Origin: Caprella mutica | Taxonomy: Eukaryota; Arthropoda; Malacostraca; Amphipoda; Caprellidae | Assembly (NCBI GenBank): GCA_947561585.1 | Contig: CANNZV010000116.1 | Location: forward strand, 248,001-312,000 | Length of the DNA stretch: 64,000 bases | Direction: 5' to 3' | Shown here: in pieces, positions 21,333-33,735 of the stretch | Position numbering within the stretch: position 1 is the first letter of the stretch | Layout of the letters: every line of letters begins with the position of its first letter | Program-made: the position numbers and the translations under genes | Notes under the pieces: model-generated | Seen by the model: only the letters and a program-made list of their open reading frames with translations | Told to the model about the DNA's origin: nothing | The model's database searches: none

Positions 21333-22990
21333 TACTGCATGCAGAGTGTAGAGATACTCCATGCAGAGTGTAGAGATATTCCATGCAGAGTGTAGAGATA
21401 CTGCATGCAGAGTGTAGAGATATTCCATGCAGAGTGTAGAGATATTCCATGCAGAGTGTAGAGATATTCCATGCAGAGTGTAGAGATATTCCATGCAGAG
21501 TGTAGAGATACTCCATGCAGAGTGTAGAAATATTCCATGCAGAGTGTAGCGATACTCCATGCAGAGTGTAGAGATACTCCATGCAGAGTGTAGAGATATT
21601 CCATGCAGAGTGTAGAGATATTCCATGCAGAGTGTAGAGATATTCCATGCAGAGTGTAGAGATATTCCATGCAGAGTGTAGAGATACTCCATGCAGAGTG
21701 TAGAGATATTCCATGCAGAGTGTAGAGATATTCCATGCAGAGTGTAGAGATATTCCATGCAGAGTGTAGAGATATTCCATGCAGAGTGTAGAGATATTCC
21801 ATGCAGAGTGTAGAGATATTCCATGCAGAGTGTAGAGATTTTCCATGCAGAGTGTAGATATATTCCATGCAGAGTGCAGAGATATTCCATGCAGAGTGTA
21901 GAGATATTCCATGCAGAGTGTAGAGATATTCCATGCAGAGTGTAGAGATATTCCATACAGAGTGTAGAGATATTCCATGCAGAGTGTAGAGATATTCCAT
22001 GCAGAGTGTAGAGATATTCCATGCAGAGTGTAGAGATACTCCATGCAGAGTGTAGAGATATTCCATGCAGAGTGTAGAGATATTCCATGCAGAGTGTAGA
22101 GATACTCCATGCAGAGTGTAGAAATATTCCATGCAGAGTGTAGCGATACTCCATGCAGAGTGTAGAGATACTCCATGCAGAGTGTAGAGATATTCCATGC
22201 AGAGTGTAGAGATATTCCATGCAGAGTGTAGAGATATTCCATGCAGAGTGTAGAGATATTCCATGCAGAGTGTAGAGATACTCCATGCAGAGTGTAGAGA
22301 TATTCCATGCAGAGTGTAGAGATATTCCATGCAGAGTGTAGAGATATTCCATGCAGAGTGTAGAGATATTCCATGCAGAGTGTAGAGATATTCCATGCAG
22401 AGTGTAGAGATATTCCATGCAGAGTGTAGAGATTTTCCATGCAGAGTGTAGATATATTCCATGCAGAGTGCAGAGATATTCCATGCAGAGTGTAGAGATA
22501 TTCCATGCAGAGTGTAGAGATATTCCATGCAGAGTGTAGAGATATTCCATACAGAGTGTAGAGATATTCCATGCAGAGTGTAGAGATATTCCATGCAGAG
22601 TGTAGAGATATTCCATGCAGAGTGTAGAGATACTCCATGCAGAGTGTAGAGATATTCCATGCAGAGTGTAGAGATATTCCATGCAGAGTGTAGAGATATT
22701 CCATGCAGAGTGTAGAGATATTCCATGCAGAGTGTAGAGATATTCCATGCAGAGTGTAGAGATATTCCATGCAGAGTGTAGAGATACTCCATGCAGAGTG
22801 TAGAGATACTCCATGCAGAGTGTAGAGATACTCCATGCAGAGTGTAGAGATACTCCATGCAGAGTGTAGAGATATTCCATGCAGAGTGTAGAGATATTCC
22901 ATGCAGAGTGTAGAGATATTCCATGCAGAGTGTAGAGATACTCCATGCAGAGTGTAGAGATATTCCATGCAGAGTGTAGAGATATTCTAT
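21333..22990. repeat. 22-bp satellite, about 75 units, with a 594-bp higher-order duplication
   Basis: About 75 head-to-tail units with core ATTCCATGCAGAGTGTAGAG. Variant units recur exactly 594 bp apart (27 units): TAGCGATAC at 21550 and 22144, GTGCAGAG at 21877 and 22471, and CCATACAG at 21957 and 22551. The unit has no stop on the - strand in any frame and its length is not a multiple of three. Three long overlapping - strand frames therefore result, each with a 22-residue period. They are not genes. Confidence 0.95.
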
Positions 22991-24490
22991 ATGCAGTGTT
23001 CCAGAATTAAGGCGACCAACTTTTAAAGTAATTTTAAAATTCAAAAGATAATTTTTTTATTTCAAAGATTGCAATTCAAATGAGAATAATAAGCAAGTGA
23101 CACAGTGTTCCATTTATTCGACATAACACTTATTACGAACTACACTTAACAGTCTAGAAACAAGTGGCACGTGTCTGTTTTGGTCTCAGAGTCCCTGAGA
23201 GTTTTGCTCTCAGGGACTCTAGAGATGTGTGAGGAGTAACTAAGAAAATCTACTGGCTAGAACAGACCAAAGGATTTTCTTTGTCTCTGAAGGATGGAAT
23301 GTTACTTTAATTAGGGTTCGGATGAATAATGAGCAATGCAATGGTCCTGAGTCCTGTTATAGACTACATTAAGAACCATGGAAGTACTTTGTACCCATGA
23401 CAGCAATATCGATTCCAAAAATGAAAAAAAAAATCTTTAAATGTACCGTTTAATTTGACCCCACAATGAACACATACGAGGGGAGATCTTCCCTCGTAAG
23501 CCCAAACAATCGCAGACTTTGCATTCAGATGTCTTGTCACAATCCTACTCTCGAACCTTCATGAGCAACTCCAAATTATATCACTGCGATGGTCATGACA
23601 TGCTGAATGTCAATATCTTCTCATGTGTCAGTTTGGGAAAGAGACTTCGGTTATCTCCACCAGGATGTGATGACTTCTTGCACCACTCATTCTCTCATAA
23701 CGTTTAGTATTTCAAATTTTTTGTTCTCCTATCTTCATTCAACACTCGATATATTAAAGTTTTCCTAACTGCAGCCAGTTTCCGCAACTTCTTACACGTG
23801 TTTTTGGTCAGTTTCTAGGTCCGTAAGTACTCTTTGTTTACGGCTTCGTCCTGCTATATCAGAGGTTCAGCCAGTCTTGTTGATTTTTTTAAACAATTCT
23901 TCAAACGGATGAAAGATTCTTTATCAACTCTTTTGCTACTGATGAATTAGTCTCAGCTTCTTTGTGTAGCCTATCACTATATTTGATCTACAGTCATGAT
24001 AGAAAGTAGAAATTTGAAATATAGATGCCTGAAATAGGTAGATTATTACACTAGTTTCAATATGATTTATAGAATCAGATAAATTACGTTCACATATATG
24101 ACACTCACTTAGATTTTAAATGATTTTTTTGGAACACGAAACTAGTTGAACACCTGCATTTCTTTTATATTTATTCCTGTGTGCACTTCACTAAACTGTA
24201 GCATTGAAAAATGTTTAAAAAAAATTCCATTTAATAGACTTTATTGTAAAAAAGTCATCAACATAGAAACACAAATAGTTAAGTAACCTATTTAACCTGT
24301 ATAATAATATCAACAAATATTAGAAATAATTTATGTTGATCTGTGAAATAAAACTAAGACTTGAATCGATCAGTAACGGTAATCAGTTAGTGTACTGTAA
24401 TGTGTAACAACTTCTTCTTTCAATGTAGTCATGAGTAACGGAGATGACGTCACGATCTGTTATATCTGTGAGGTAGGAATTGAGCAACGT
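22991..24490. other. Gene-free stretch with a strong hairpin
   Basis: No gene was recognised. It contains the perfect hairpin at 23188-23220 and, near 23477-23498, a shorter palindrome around GAGATCTT. A CRE octamer TGACGTCA lies at about 24445. Confidence 0.35.
23188..23220. repeat. Perfect 14-bp stem, 5-nt loop hairpin
   Basis: AGAGTCCCTGAGAG (23188-23201) pairs perfectly with 23207-23220 across the loop TTTTG. The stem is G+C-rich in an AT-rich region. No coding context or T-run that would make it a terminator is visible. Confidence 0.7.
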
Positions 24491-24949
24491 CGCAGTACTC
24501 GAAAAGTGGATGCTAGCATATTGTAAGGATAATATTATTTAATTTAGTAGATGTTTAACGTCTGCTTCGGAACCAGAGGTCATATCGCTCATGGTAAAAG
24601 GAAATTAAGTACAAGGGACTGGATGAAGCAGTCAGAAAGGAAAGTGGCTCCATGAACAAAGACACCTACCACCGTCTCACTCGTGACATTAAAAAGGGAC
24701 ACTAGCACCAGTGGCTGCACGCACGGATGGAAGAGGAAAATGAAGAGGTGATAGTTAATAAAGCACTCGAGTCTACCTAACACAAAATCTAAGACCTTGT
24801 AGTTGAAGAGCATAATCCTAGCGCTATCCTCTAAAACTGCAAGTAGCGTTAAAAATGATAACATTGTAAAAATGAAATAGATTACGTGCACTCGGTAGAG
24901 CGCAAACCTTCACCGCCACTTATCCGTTTACTACCAAAATACAATAAAC

Positions 24950-25430
24950 TGGTGACTGGATAGTGAGTGACCAATCGTCCCACCAAGTTTCATGCAATAT
25001 GGTTCAAAACTTTTTTAGTTATAGAGTTATAAATGACCTTGACCTTTGACCGGATCGCTTCCAAAATTCTACCAGATCGTTCCTGGACATTGAGCAATAG
25101 GCCCATCAAATTTCAGACAATTTGGTCGAATACTTTTGGAGTGTTTGAGTTATAAATGGCATTGACCTTGATCTTTGACCTTTGACCCGATCGCTCCCAA
25201 AATCTAAAAAATGGTTCCTGTATATTGAACAATCGTCCCACCAAGTTTCATGCAATATGGTTCAATACTTTTTGAGTTATAAATGACCAGGACCTTGACC
25301 TTTTACCGGGTCGCTCCCAAAATTCCAGCAGCAGGTCACTGGACATAGACCAATCGTTTCACCAAATTTCAGGCAATTTGGTAGAGCACTTTTTAGTTAA
25401 GCGAATAAAAAAAGGATAAATAAATAAATA
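24950..25430. repeat. Degenerate tandem repeat (about 120-bp units) of a dispersed family
   Basis: Three to four diverged units contain AATCGTCCCACCAAGTTTCA, ATGCAATATGGTTCAA, GAGTTATAAATGACC, CTTTGACC and CGGATCGCTCCCAAAAT. The same sequence appears inverted at 49990-50095. It may be part of an element bounded by the inverted motif pair at 24492-24512 and 25652-25673. Confidence 0.6.
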
Positions 25431-25734
25431 AATTCCAATGAAAATATGACCTTCCAGCATTCTGCGAAGGTAAAAATACAATACATAATCCAAATTACAA
25501 CAGTTCGGGGTCCAAGGGACGCCACCCCATTCTCTCCTTATATATTCACCACAGACATCTTCAGGATAGAGCCAATGGGGGCAATTATTGTAAGGGTTGG
25601 TCAAGCAGAACATTCCGTATGTCAGATTGGTTAATGACTTAGCCACGTTAACACCCACTTTCCGAGAACTGTGACAGCTTATACAGTAAACTCTTTAGAA
25701 GATTTGAAGAGACAATAGTTATTAAATTAATTAA

Positions 25735-25797
25735 TTCCCCAGGTTTTCTTTTAATCATAACTTTTCTTTTTCCCCAGGTTTTTTTTTAATCATAACT
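25735..25797 (+). promoter_or_regulatory. Duplicated 3' splice-site-like block just before the FN3 gene start codon
   Basis: A 28-bp block containing TTCCCCAGGTTTT and TTTTAATCATAACT occurs twice, 35 bp apart (25735-25762 and 25770-25797), ending 10 bp before the ATG at 25808. Each copy has a pyrimidine tract and CAG, so both can act as acceptors (AG at 25741-25742 and 25776-25777) for an intron in the 5' leader. A leader exon upstream was not identified. Confidence 0.45.
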
Positions 25798-25807
25798 AAG
25801 TATCAAC

Positions 25808-28800
25808 ATGAGGCTGACGCTGTGCGTGCTCGTCTCAACATTTTTGGTGTTGACAAGTGCTCTGGAACATCAAAATGTAGGTGTGATAAAATGATGTTAA
25901 AATAGTGCTATGGTGACAATATTAGAAATGTCATGGGGATTCTTTTCCCAGGTGCAGAAGCAAGAGAGACACAAACAGGCAGAAGAAGGTGAGGAAAAAG
26001 GCAACATGTGAGAAAATTATACCATTTGATATTTTTCATTAAAGAAGAAAGTATCAAGAAGATTGAATCGTAGATTGCAAATCAATAAGAGAATTGAATG
26101 GTAAAATGAAAGCACTTCGTACACATTCTAATATTTTGAGGAGTATTATGGAATTCAAATGCATTAATTTGATTCTTTCTATTACTCATTTAGTCATTAG
26201 CAAATCACTAAGATTAGATTCTAGGTGAATGAATAGTTTAACATCTTTCGTCATTCTCATTCGCTTTTTACAGAATACAACGTAATTACAAACGTGAAGT
26301 TTATTCGTCACGCGACAAGAATAGACGTGACTTGGGAGCTCCTAAACCCAAGTCCTGACATCTTCTTGGTGAATCTGGTGTACACAACTCCTGGTTCTTC
26401 GCAGAACGGTTGTAATTCTTACTATCCATCCAACACAACAGTTGGATCAGAGAGTTGTGATGATTTCATAGGCAATTACTTTCCACTCGAGCCTTGCACA
26501 CTCTACGACATCAAAATCACAGCTGAAAATGAGAATTATGAATATATTGGTCAGAGTGTCTATGAACAGGAATACACGACGCCAGGTAAGGTTGTCCTGT
26601 AAATAACATTACATGAATTAATGTCTCCAATTCTTCTTCTTGTTTTCAAACTGAATCTTTTTTTATTTTGCTGAATTAAATTCTGAGATTTCATGATTTT
26701 ATTACTCAGTACTGGAAGCCGTTGGAATCTAAAGTTAGTCTCATTTTCTTTGTTAATTCATTAACTTTTACCAGGTCAAATCATAGAGTAATATGATGTA
26801 TAGTTTTCGAACAGACATACAAAATATGAGTGACTTTTATAGTCATTGCGTGGAGGTTAATTCTTAAATCAACGTACTAGATACCTCAAATTATTCAATA
26901 AAAAGCAGCAAATAACATAGAGAACAAAACAATATACTTACTTGCTAAGCTAGGGTTTTCACTTATCATTTAACCACAAAATTTCAAATAACGACAGTCA
27001 TTTCGAGGCACTTTTGTCACCGTATTGTCATACATCGCATAGAGTCTTTAACGATTTCTGGATGGTTCATACATAAGTTTGTCGATATATTACGATCTCG
27101 TAATTCATACAGACCAGTTAATCGAAAGTTTTACTAAAAAAAATTTTATATATAAACTCAGAGAAAGAAATCACACAAAATTAGGTTTGGACAGCGAGGT
27201 GTCGATTTTACTCATGCCTAACTCTTTCCAAAAACATTCATTAAAGGTCCTCTTCACTCTAAATTAAAAAATCTGAAATGCTTTACATATGCAGAGCTAA
27301 TGTTTCATAACATATAACAGTAAGCAGAAAAGAATTAAATAAGTATTCCGTTCACAATTAATTAAATAAGAAATATTTACAGTCAACTTCACTCTTTCTA
27401 AGATTCATAAGAAGAAAAAGTACGAATACTTCTAAGGTATCTTGCGGATATACCGGTTAAAATACAAAGTGATTTAAAATTAACAGATCTCTTGATCGGA
27501 AAAATGTATATAATAACTATATTAGTTTATTACTTGGATTCTTTATATGGATCCATCGTCTTGGAATCAGCTTTGTTATTGTTTTGAATTTGTCGGATCT
27601 AGTCAGCCTGTTGGAAATTCAGAGGGTAGAAGAAAAACAGAAAACAAATTTTAGATTACATATAAAAAAAAATATAGAATTAAATTTGAAATGGTTTGCA
27701 GTTTTGTAATCAGTTACCTTAGTTTTTATGAATAGAGAAATAAAAAAAATATTTAAAGTCAATCACATTCAGCGAGTAGGGCTCCATGAGGGGAGCACTT
27801 GTAGAGGCTCCCATGGTACCACAAGAAGTGGGAGCACTTGTAAGCTCTCATTGTACCACAAGAGATGGGAACACTTGTAGAGCTCCCTTGGTACCACTAG
27901 AGGAGGTGGGAGCACATCTTCAATAGCCTCATGACAGCAAAGGGCACAGACAGACAGAAGGGTAGACACTTCAGTTAGTTTGCATTTGAGAGGCAGCTGC
28001 TGGCGGGGGAAATTTCAGTCTCAGAATGAAAAATACTTAAATGAACCTAATCACGCCTGACAAAGATTTAACTATGAGCGGTATATATCTAATTGAATTT
28101 ATTTGAGGATAAATTATGTAAAATCTAGGTTTTTTTATTCTTGTTAGACATTAAAAATCGCTTTAGAATAAATTGAAAAATAGATTAAATTTATTTCCTC
28201 AAAAACTAAGACAAAAATTGATTTATTTTTATTTTTTTATAATTCAGAGATGTAAAATCTATTTTATTTTTGTTTTTTGTTAGTCAATAGAATAAAATAG
28301 AAAAATAAATGAAATCTATTAGGCATCTCAAAAACTCTAAATTTGATTGTTTTTATTTTATGTTTTTGTTTATTTAAACCATAGTTTGAATCTTCCTGAT
28401 TACATTAGGATCACTTTTTTCGTATTTAAGTGTACAAAGTCTAATATACTTCATGAATATTAATTTTGTTAGCCTAGTAGGTCTCAATTATAAAGCTTAT
28501 GATTTACCTCTGATATTATTTTAATGTCACTGAAATTATATTATTGTCTAATACCATTTGTAACATCAGTCTTCATTAAAAAAAACTGATGGAAAAGTTT
28601 TATTACTGAGTTTTATTATTTTCAATTAAACATCAACAAAGTTCAAAATCATTTTACCGACTAAAATGTTTTTTTGCTATTTTTAGTATTCATATATTTT
28701 AAAACACAATGTACGAGTAGGGGAGAACCGGGTTGGCATTCGGACAGTTTTTGTTAGAAAACTGAAAAATTCGTAAACTAATTCGAATTTTAATATTTTA

Positions 28801-31800
28801 AGATTCCTGTATGTAGATAAATTATGTTACTTCAATTTGTATTAAGATTGTTTTACAGTTTAAACCTTCATTCGAAAGTTATAAGACAAAATGTAAGTGA
28901 GATTCAAGTGTCCGAATGCTCCTTCTTATAGAGGGAGACTTCGGACAAGCTGTGAGGATGATTCGGACACAATAAAAATAGTTAAAACAGTGGAAATATG
29001 GGTAATTAAACGATAGGATTGAATTCGGATCTACTAATTTAATTGAAATAAACCATAATGACTTGTTATTCACAGTAATAATTCATCGTATTTGAAATTT
29101 TATCATAATAATATTATTGTAATGATTGAACATTTTCTCCAACAAAATATAGATAACCCATGAGTAATCACTGTGAAATTATCCTTATATTTAATAGCTA
29201 TATATCAGAAGCAAATTGTATAACTATTGCCTTTTACTTTGGGTATAACTATTTCCTTTTTCTTGGAATTCACCAAAATAAGTAAGTTACATCTTGAATA
29301 TTTCATCGAATGTTTAAAGTATAGTCCATAAGTGTAGATCTTGCTACACATCCAATTTCAGCTGCTTTTCTGACAGATAAACCTTTTTGGAATTCATGAA
29401 ATGTTTTTTGAATGCCTTCTTTATTACGGCCTCTATCAGTTTTCCTTTTGTAATGAAAAGGCACGAATACGATCGTCAAACTGTCAAATAAAGACACTAA
29501 TATTAAAAGTTGCAACTAATCTTATAAACGAATGCTATTTCAATTAAAATAATTAACTTCAAGTTCAGAATGTCCTTTTTAATGAGAATTACTTCAATAA
29601 ATTGTAATGATGGATTGAATCGGACACAAAGGGAAGGTTCGGACGGTGTCCGAACACACCAAACATAACATAAAATATTGATATAATTCATAGCTTTGAG
29701 ATTGAGAATCAGTTTCGTATTCATATAGTCCACACACGATCCAATTGAATTACGAAAAATTACTACAATATTGAAGAAAACAGAAAAATAAAACCTCTGG
29801 GGCGAAATACTACATCTCTGCAATGGATCTTTCAAATAGCTGACGGTTAACACGTCGCACACATTCAGTTGCAATAAGCGGTAGTTCAAACAACTATAAA
29901 CATGTTTAAACGAGTTGTCCGAACCATCCCTCTGTCCGAATGCTCTCGGTTCTCCCCTAATGCTTTTAATAGGCTTTAATAATTATTTTATAGACTACAT
30001 GAAATCAGCATGTTACATTTAACTGATAAGTTTTTCCTAGGTGGCGCTATACAATAGGAATATGTTCTGTTATTTTAACGTTTTACAGCGCCATTCTTGT
30101 AGAAAGCTGCTCGGTCAAAAAAAACAAGCGTCTCAAAAAATCCTTTAATGAAACCGTCTGCAAAAGATTCCATTTAAACGTCAATGCGAAAAGAATCGTG
30201 CTCAGTCTTACTTATTAGTCAGAATTATCTTCCGAACAATATCTAAAAAAGTCACTCATATTTTGTATGCCTGTTCGAAGACTATACATCGGATTACAAG
30301 ATGATTTTATCTGATAAAATTACATGAATTACCAAAAAAAAAAAAAAAAAAAATAAGTTTGGATTTCTACGGCTTCTAGTTACTGAGTAATAAAATATTT
30401 AAAGTGGTAACATTTCTGTCGCCCACCCTGTATATATAGCACCTAAAAACTCTGTTTTTCAGAATCTGCTCCGTCTGCTGGTTTCACCTGCTCCGTCAAC
30501 ACGACATCTGATGAAGAAATCCAAATCAATTCAGATTGGAATTCTCCGCAGAGAGAGTGTGTGAAGTACCAAATTAACTGGAGTTACCAAATCCTTTGGG
30601 ATGAAGACACTCTAGCACCAACTTACAGTGATGATGTCAAGAATACAACCTATCACGAAATAGCAGATGCCATACCCTATACTGAGTATAACCTGCGACT
30701 AAGCTACGACGAAGACTTTTTAGCAGACGATGAAAAATGCTCCGTCATCACTCCTCAGCAAGGTAGCTATATATTTTCAATTATTTTCCTTGAATTTAGG
30801 TAGAAATGGAGGTTCAATGACTGTGTGCATTACTCTGGCAAATGCATTTTGAATTACTTTTTGATGTGAAGATTTTTATTGCGCGGCTTGAATATATTCT
30901 AAATTAGCTTAGTTTTATATTTTAATATCTCTCTAATAATTAGATTTAACTGTTATTTGTAGCACCAAGTGAACCTAGAAACGTAGCAGTTTACACCGCA
31001 GACGCCCACAGTCTCTCTGTGAACTGGGATGCACCTCTGGAAATGAACGGCCTGTTGGAGTTCTACACTGTCAATTGGACGTCTGTTGATACACATGGCT
31101 CTATTAAAGTAACGGACAACAATGTGCATGTCATCAAACTGACGTCATGTCAGGAGTATTTGTTCAGCGTATCGGCAACTACTGGTGGGGGTTCGAGTGA
31201 CACTGTATTCGGGAACAGCCAAACTACTGGAGTTGAAGGTGCGTCTCTACAACCTAAACTTTACACAAAACTAGTAATTTAATAACACAGCAGGTAAATT
31301 CTGGTATTCTTAGTGTGAACCCCTCCCTATTGATTTGAGGTGATGACCTATAAACTTTTCCCGAACTTTATATCTGATAGAAACATCTAAAGAACTTCTA
31401 AAAAATTAGCAGCAGTCACATATGCTTTTAGGCATTCATCCTGGCCACACTTTCGTTCATCAATTTTGAAGATACCTTTTTAAAGATTTCCGAGAATATG
31501 TTATCTTAGGCTTCTTTTATCTACTTTGGGGTGATTACCTTATTTTTCTTTATGATGAAAAGGTTCGTCTGGGTACAGAGGGTAACGCAGGGTGATGGTA
31601 ACGGGAAATAACACTTTAAATAATAAATTTTAAAAATGTTGTTAAATTTGAAATGTATTTCTTTATGCATAAGAAAAATCTACTTAAATGAAACAAGAAT
31701 ATCCAACACAATCAATGATCAACATTACACAAAACAAATATATGCAATTTTCACACTAAATTCCATGCAAAATTTATTATTCGTTATTCTAAAGTGAAAT

Positions 31801-33735
31801 ATGGTTGGCTTACAGAAACTTTTAAAATGATATAAGAGACAGAACACTAGAGTGCAGTTGACTGTTTAAAATACTCCAAATAGGCATCAAAATTCTGTAT
31901 CTATAGGAGCAATGAACTTACTGCTGTCCTCATTCTAGGACTATTATGTCTATGCATCTTCAGAAAGAGTTAATAACCGAACGTTGCCATGATCTAGGTA
32001 TACAATTCTATTAGACAGGTCTAAAATTCATAAATGATTATAATTATTGTAATACAGCATGTATAAATTAGCACATGATCTTTTTCGCTAATTTTAATGC
32101 ACAATATTCTTAGCTTTGTAACTTCTAAATAAGAATGTGTTCCTCAGTTTCACCAGCAGTGATGAATGTGTCCAGTCCTGTGATTAACGCGGACAGTGTT
32201 CTGTTGAGTTGGATCAGACCTGACACACTTTGCGACATCAGTCAGTACGTCATCAGTTACAACGGCAGTCTCCTTTGGGGAGAGAGTGCAATGGATGTTG
32301 GTGAGGTACAGGCAGATGGAGAGCTAACGCAGATTTACGTCACAGGGTTAGTGGGTTACACTCAATATGAATTCTGCATCACACCTCAAAATGACGCAGG
32401 AACGGGACCGGAGACTTGCATTGCTGGCATTATAACTTTGGAGGGAGGTGAGACTGTCACAAATAGGCTACAGACTATCTGACATAGAGAGCAAAGGGTC
32501 AATTACCAATAGCTCCTTTACTCGCACAGAATTGTAGTAGGAGTAAGCCTAAGTGGTAGATAGATCCTTTTTACTTTTAACTCTACTTTTTACTTTTTAA
32601 CTCTTAACATGCAAACAAACGGTTTCAAAAAATTTTCGTCTTCATAATAGAACCAACTCCGCCATTGAATGTAGAAGCATCAAGATATAATGCCTACTCC
32701 ATCGATGTCAGTTGGGATCCTCCTGCCTACATGAATGGAATATTGGACCACTACACAGTGTACTGGAGTCCACCAGATGGCGCTGGTTCTCTAGTTCTGG
32801 AAAAGACTTTCACTATTGTGTCTGGTCTGCATCCTTGCACCAACTACACCGTCAATGTAACAGCAACCACTGGCAGCACAGGCAACGGAGGAGAAACAAG
32901 TGCTCCATCTGAACCATCGGTGGGACAGAGCGGTGATATTTGTGAGTACTTACGTCTCGCTGCATCGACACTATAATTATAAATAAAGACCTAGGTAGGA
33001 AATACAGTAAACTGCACATTTTCAATACTCTAGAAAGAGATCGTTAATGTGACACCTTGTTTTCAGCACCACCAAAAGTTGAAATGGAAATCTTCCTCTC
33101 AGAGCAAGTTGTTCACTATACCTGGGAAGAACCTGAAATGGACTACTGTGAGGTTACTAGTTACGAGCTTCTTTGGAGCGAGAAGATACTCTGGACAGAC
33201 GAGTACACCACTCACACTGTGGTGCTACCTAGCACCACTTTCTCTTACGAGATAAACAACACAGTCCCATACTCTACGTACGGTGGCAATTTTAAGGCGA
33301 AAGTAAACAAATTCTACGGACCAACCGACTATGTGGATCCTGTGCAAACTGATGAAATGCGTGAGTATTGCTAATATGTGCTTGAGAATTGGATGATTAA
33401 TATCTTCATATTTGTACAACTGAGCGACTGTAATATTTTATTATTTTGCAGCTGCAAGCCCCCCTACCAGTCTCGAGTCCATCTTAACAACCGACACCTC
33501 TGTGAGGTACGAGTGGCGAGAACCTGAGGCCCTTAATGGACTAGTTACCCACTACAGCCTCAGCTTGACCACTCTTGAGGAGGTCCTGGATGTTGTGAAT
33601 GTCACCTACGGAGTCAGAGAGTACGAGTACGACCTCAGCCAATGTGCTAACTACATCTTCTACATCTCCGCTGTCAATGGGGCTGGCTTGGGAGAGTCTA
33701 GCTCCGTCCGAACCTCTACTTTCGGCTGCCTGTGA
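25808..33735 (+). CDS. Secreted protein of seven fibronectin type III domains, nine exons
   Basis: Exons: 25808-25876, 25952-25988, 26274-26585, 30463-30762, 30963-31238, 32148-32447, 32651-32941, 33067-33360, 33452-33735. Together they give 2163 nt (720 residues plus TGA). Exon 1 is a signal peptide (MRLTLCVLVSTFLVLTSA). Exon 2 is a charged spacer. Exons 3-9 each encode one FN3 domain with the conserved core Trp (DVTWELL, SVNWDAP, LLSWIRP, DVSWDPP, YTWEEP, YEWREP) and the late-strand Tyr. Intron 1 is phase 0; all others are phase 1, the pattern of exon-shuffled domains. Domains alternate: exons 5, 7 and 9 have a (M/L)NG-L-x-x-Y type, and exons 4, 6 and 8 a Cys-x4-Tyr...LW type. There is no membrane segment or GPI-like tail, so the product should be secreted. 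FN3 proteins bind other proteins; the partner here is unknown. Many N-x-S/T sites are present. Intron 3 (3.9 kb) carries nested transposons. Confidence 0.85.
27775..27925. repeat. Degenerate tandem repeat, about 55-bp units, three copies
   Basis: Three units share GGGAGCACTTGTAGAG, CTCCC and GGTACCAC. AGCACTTGTAGAG and the following GCTCCC give each unit partial hairpin character. It lies inside the mariner-like composite element. Confidence 0.6.
28720..29957 (-). mobile_element. Pogo-like element (TA target duplication) nested in the mariner-like element
   Basis: The inverted ends are GGGGAGAACCGGGTTGGC (28720) and GGGGAGAACCGAGAGCAT (29957, reverse complement). The inner part GCATTCGGACA is also shared. 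The element is flanked by TA at 28718-28719 and TA at 29958-29959. It contains a - strand helix-turn-helix fragment but no DDE domain, so it is a deletion derivative. Insertion inside another element in an intron shows it arrived later. Confidence 0.8.
29305..29460 (-). pseudogene. Pogo-type transposase N-terminal fragment (psq-like helix-turn-helix)
   Basis: About 45 residues read YKRKTDRGRNKEGIQK... and LSVRKAAEIGCVARSTL, the helix-turn-helix (HTH_psq) that begins pogo/Tigger transposases and binds their inverted repeats. The frame stops soon after. The CENP-B-type second helix and DDE domain are absent. Confidence 0.65.

Larger units (their letters stand above)
26690..30432. mobile_element. 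Mariner-like composite element in intron 3 of the FN3 gene
   Basis: About 150 bp at 26696-26845 is inverted at 30240-30396 (for example ATTTTATTACTCAGTA and CATACAAAATATGAGTGACT). The right end extends to a mariner-like terminus near 30390-30432 (reverse complement ACAGGGTGGGCGACAGAAAT) followed by TATA. The matching left outer 40 bp is missing. A - strand relic near 27000-27060 resembles the end of a transposase but is not open. The interior holds a 20-bp A-run (30334-30353) and a nested pogo-like element. Confidence 0.6.

Noticed and set aside
21215..23044. Three overlapping - strand open frames of 540-610 codons
   Set aside because: They are products of a stop-free 22-bp repeat whose length is not a multiple of three. 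All frames are open and give the same 22-residue cycle. No gene signals flank them.
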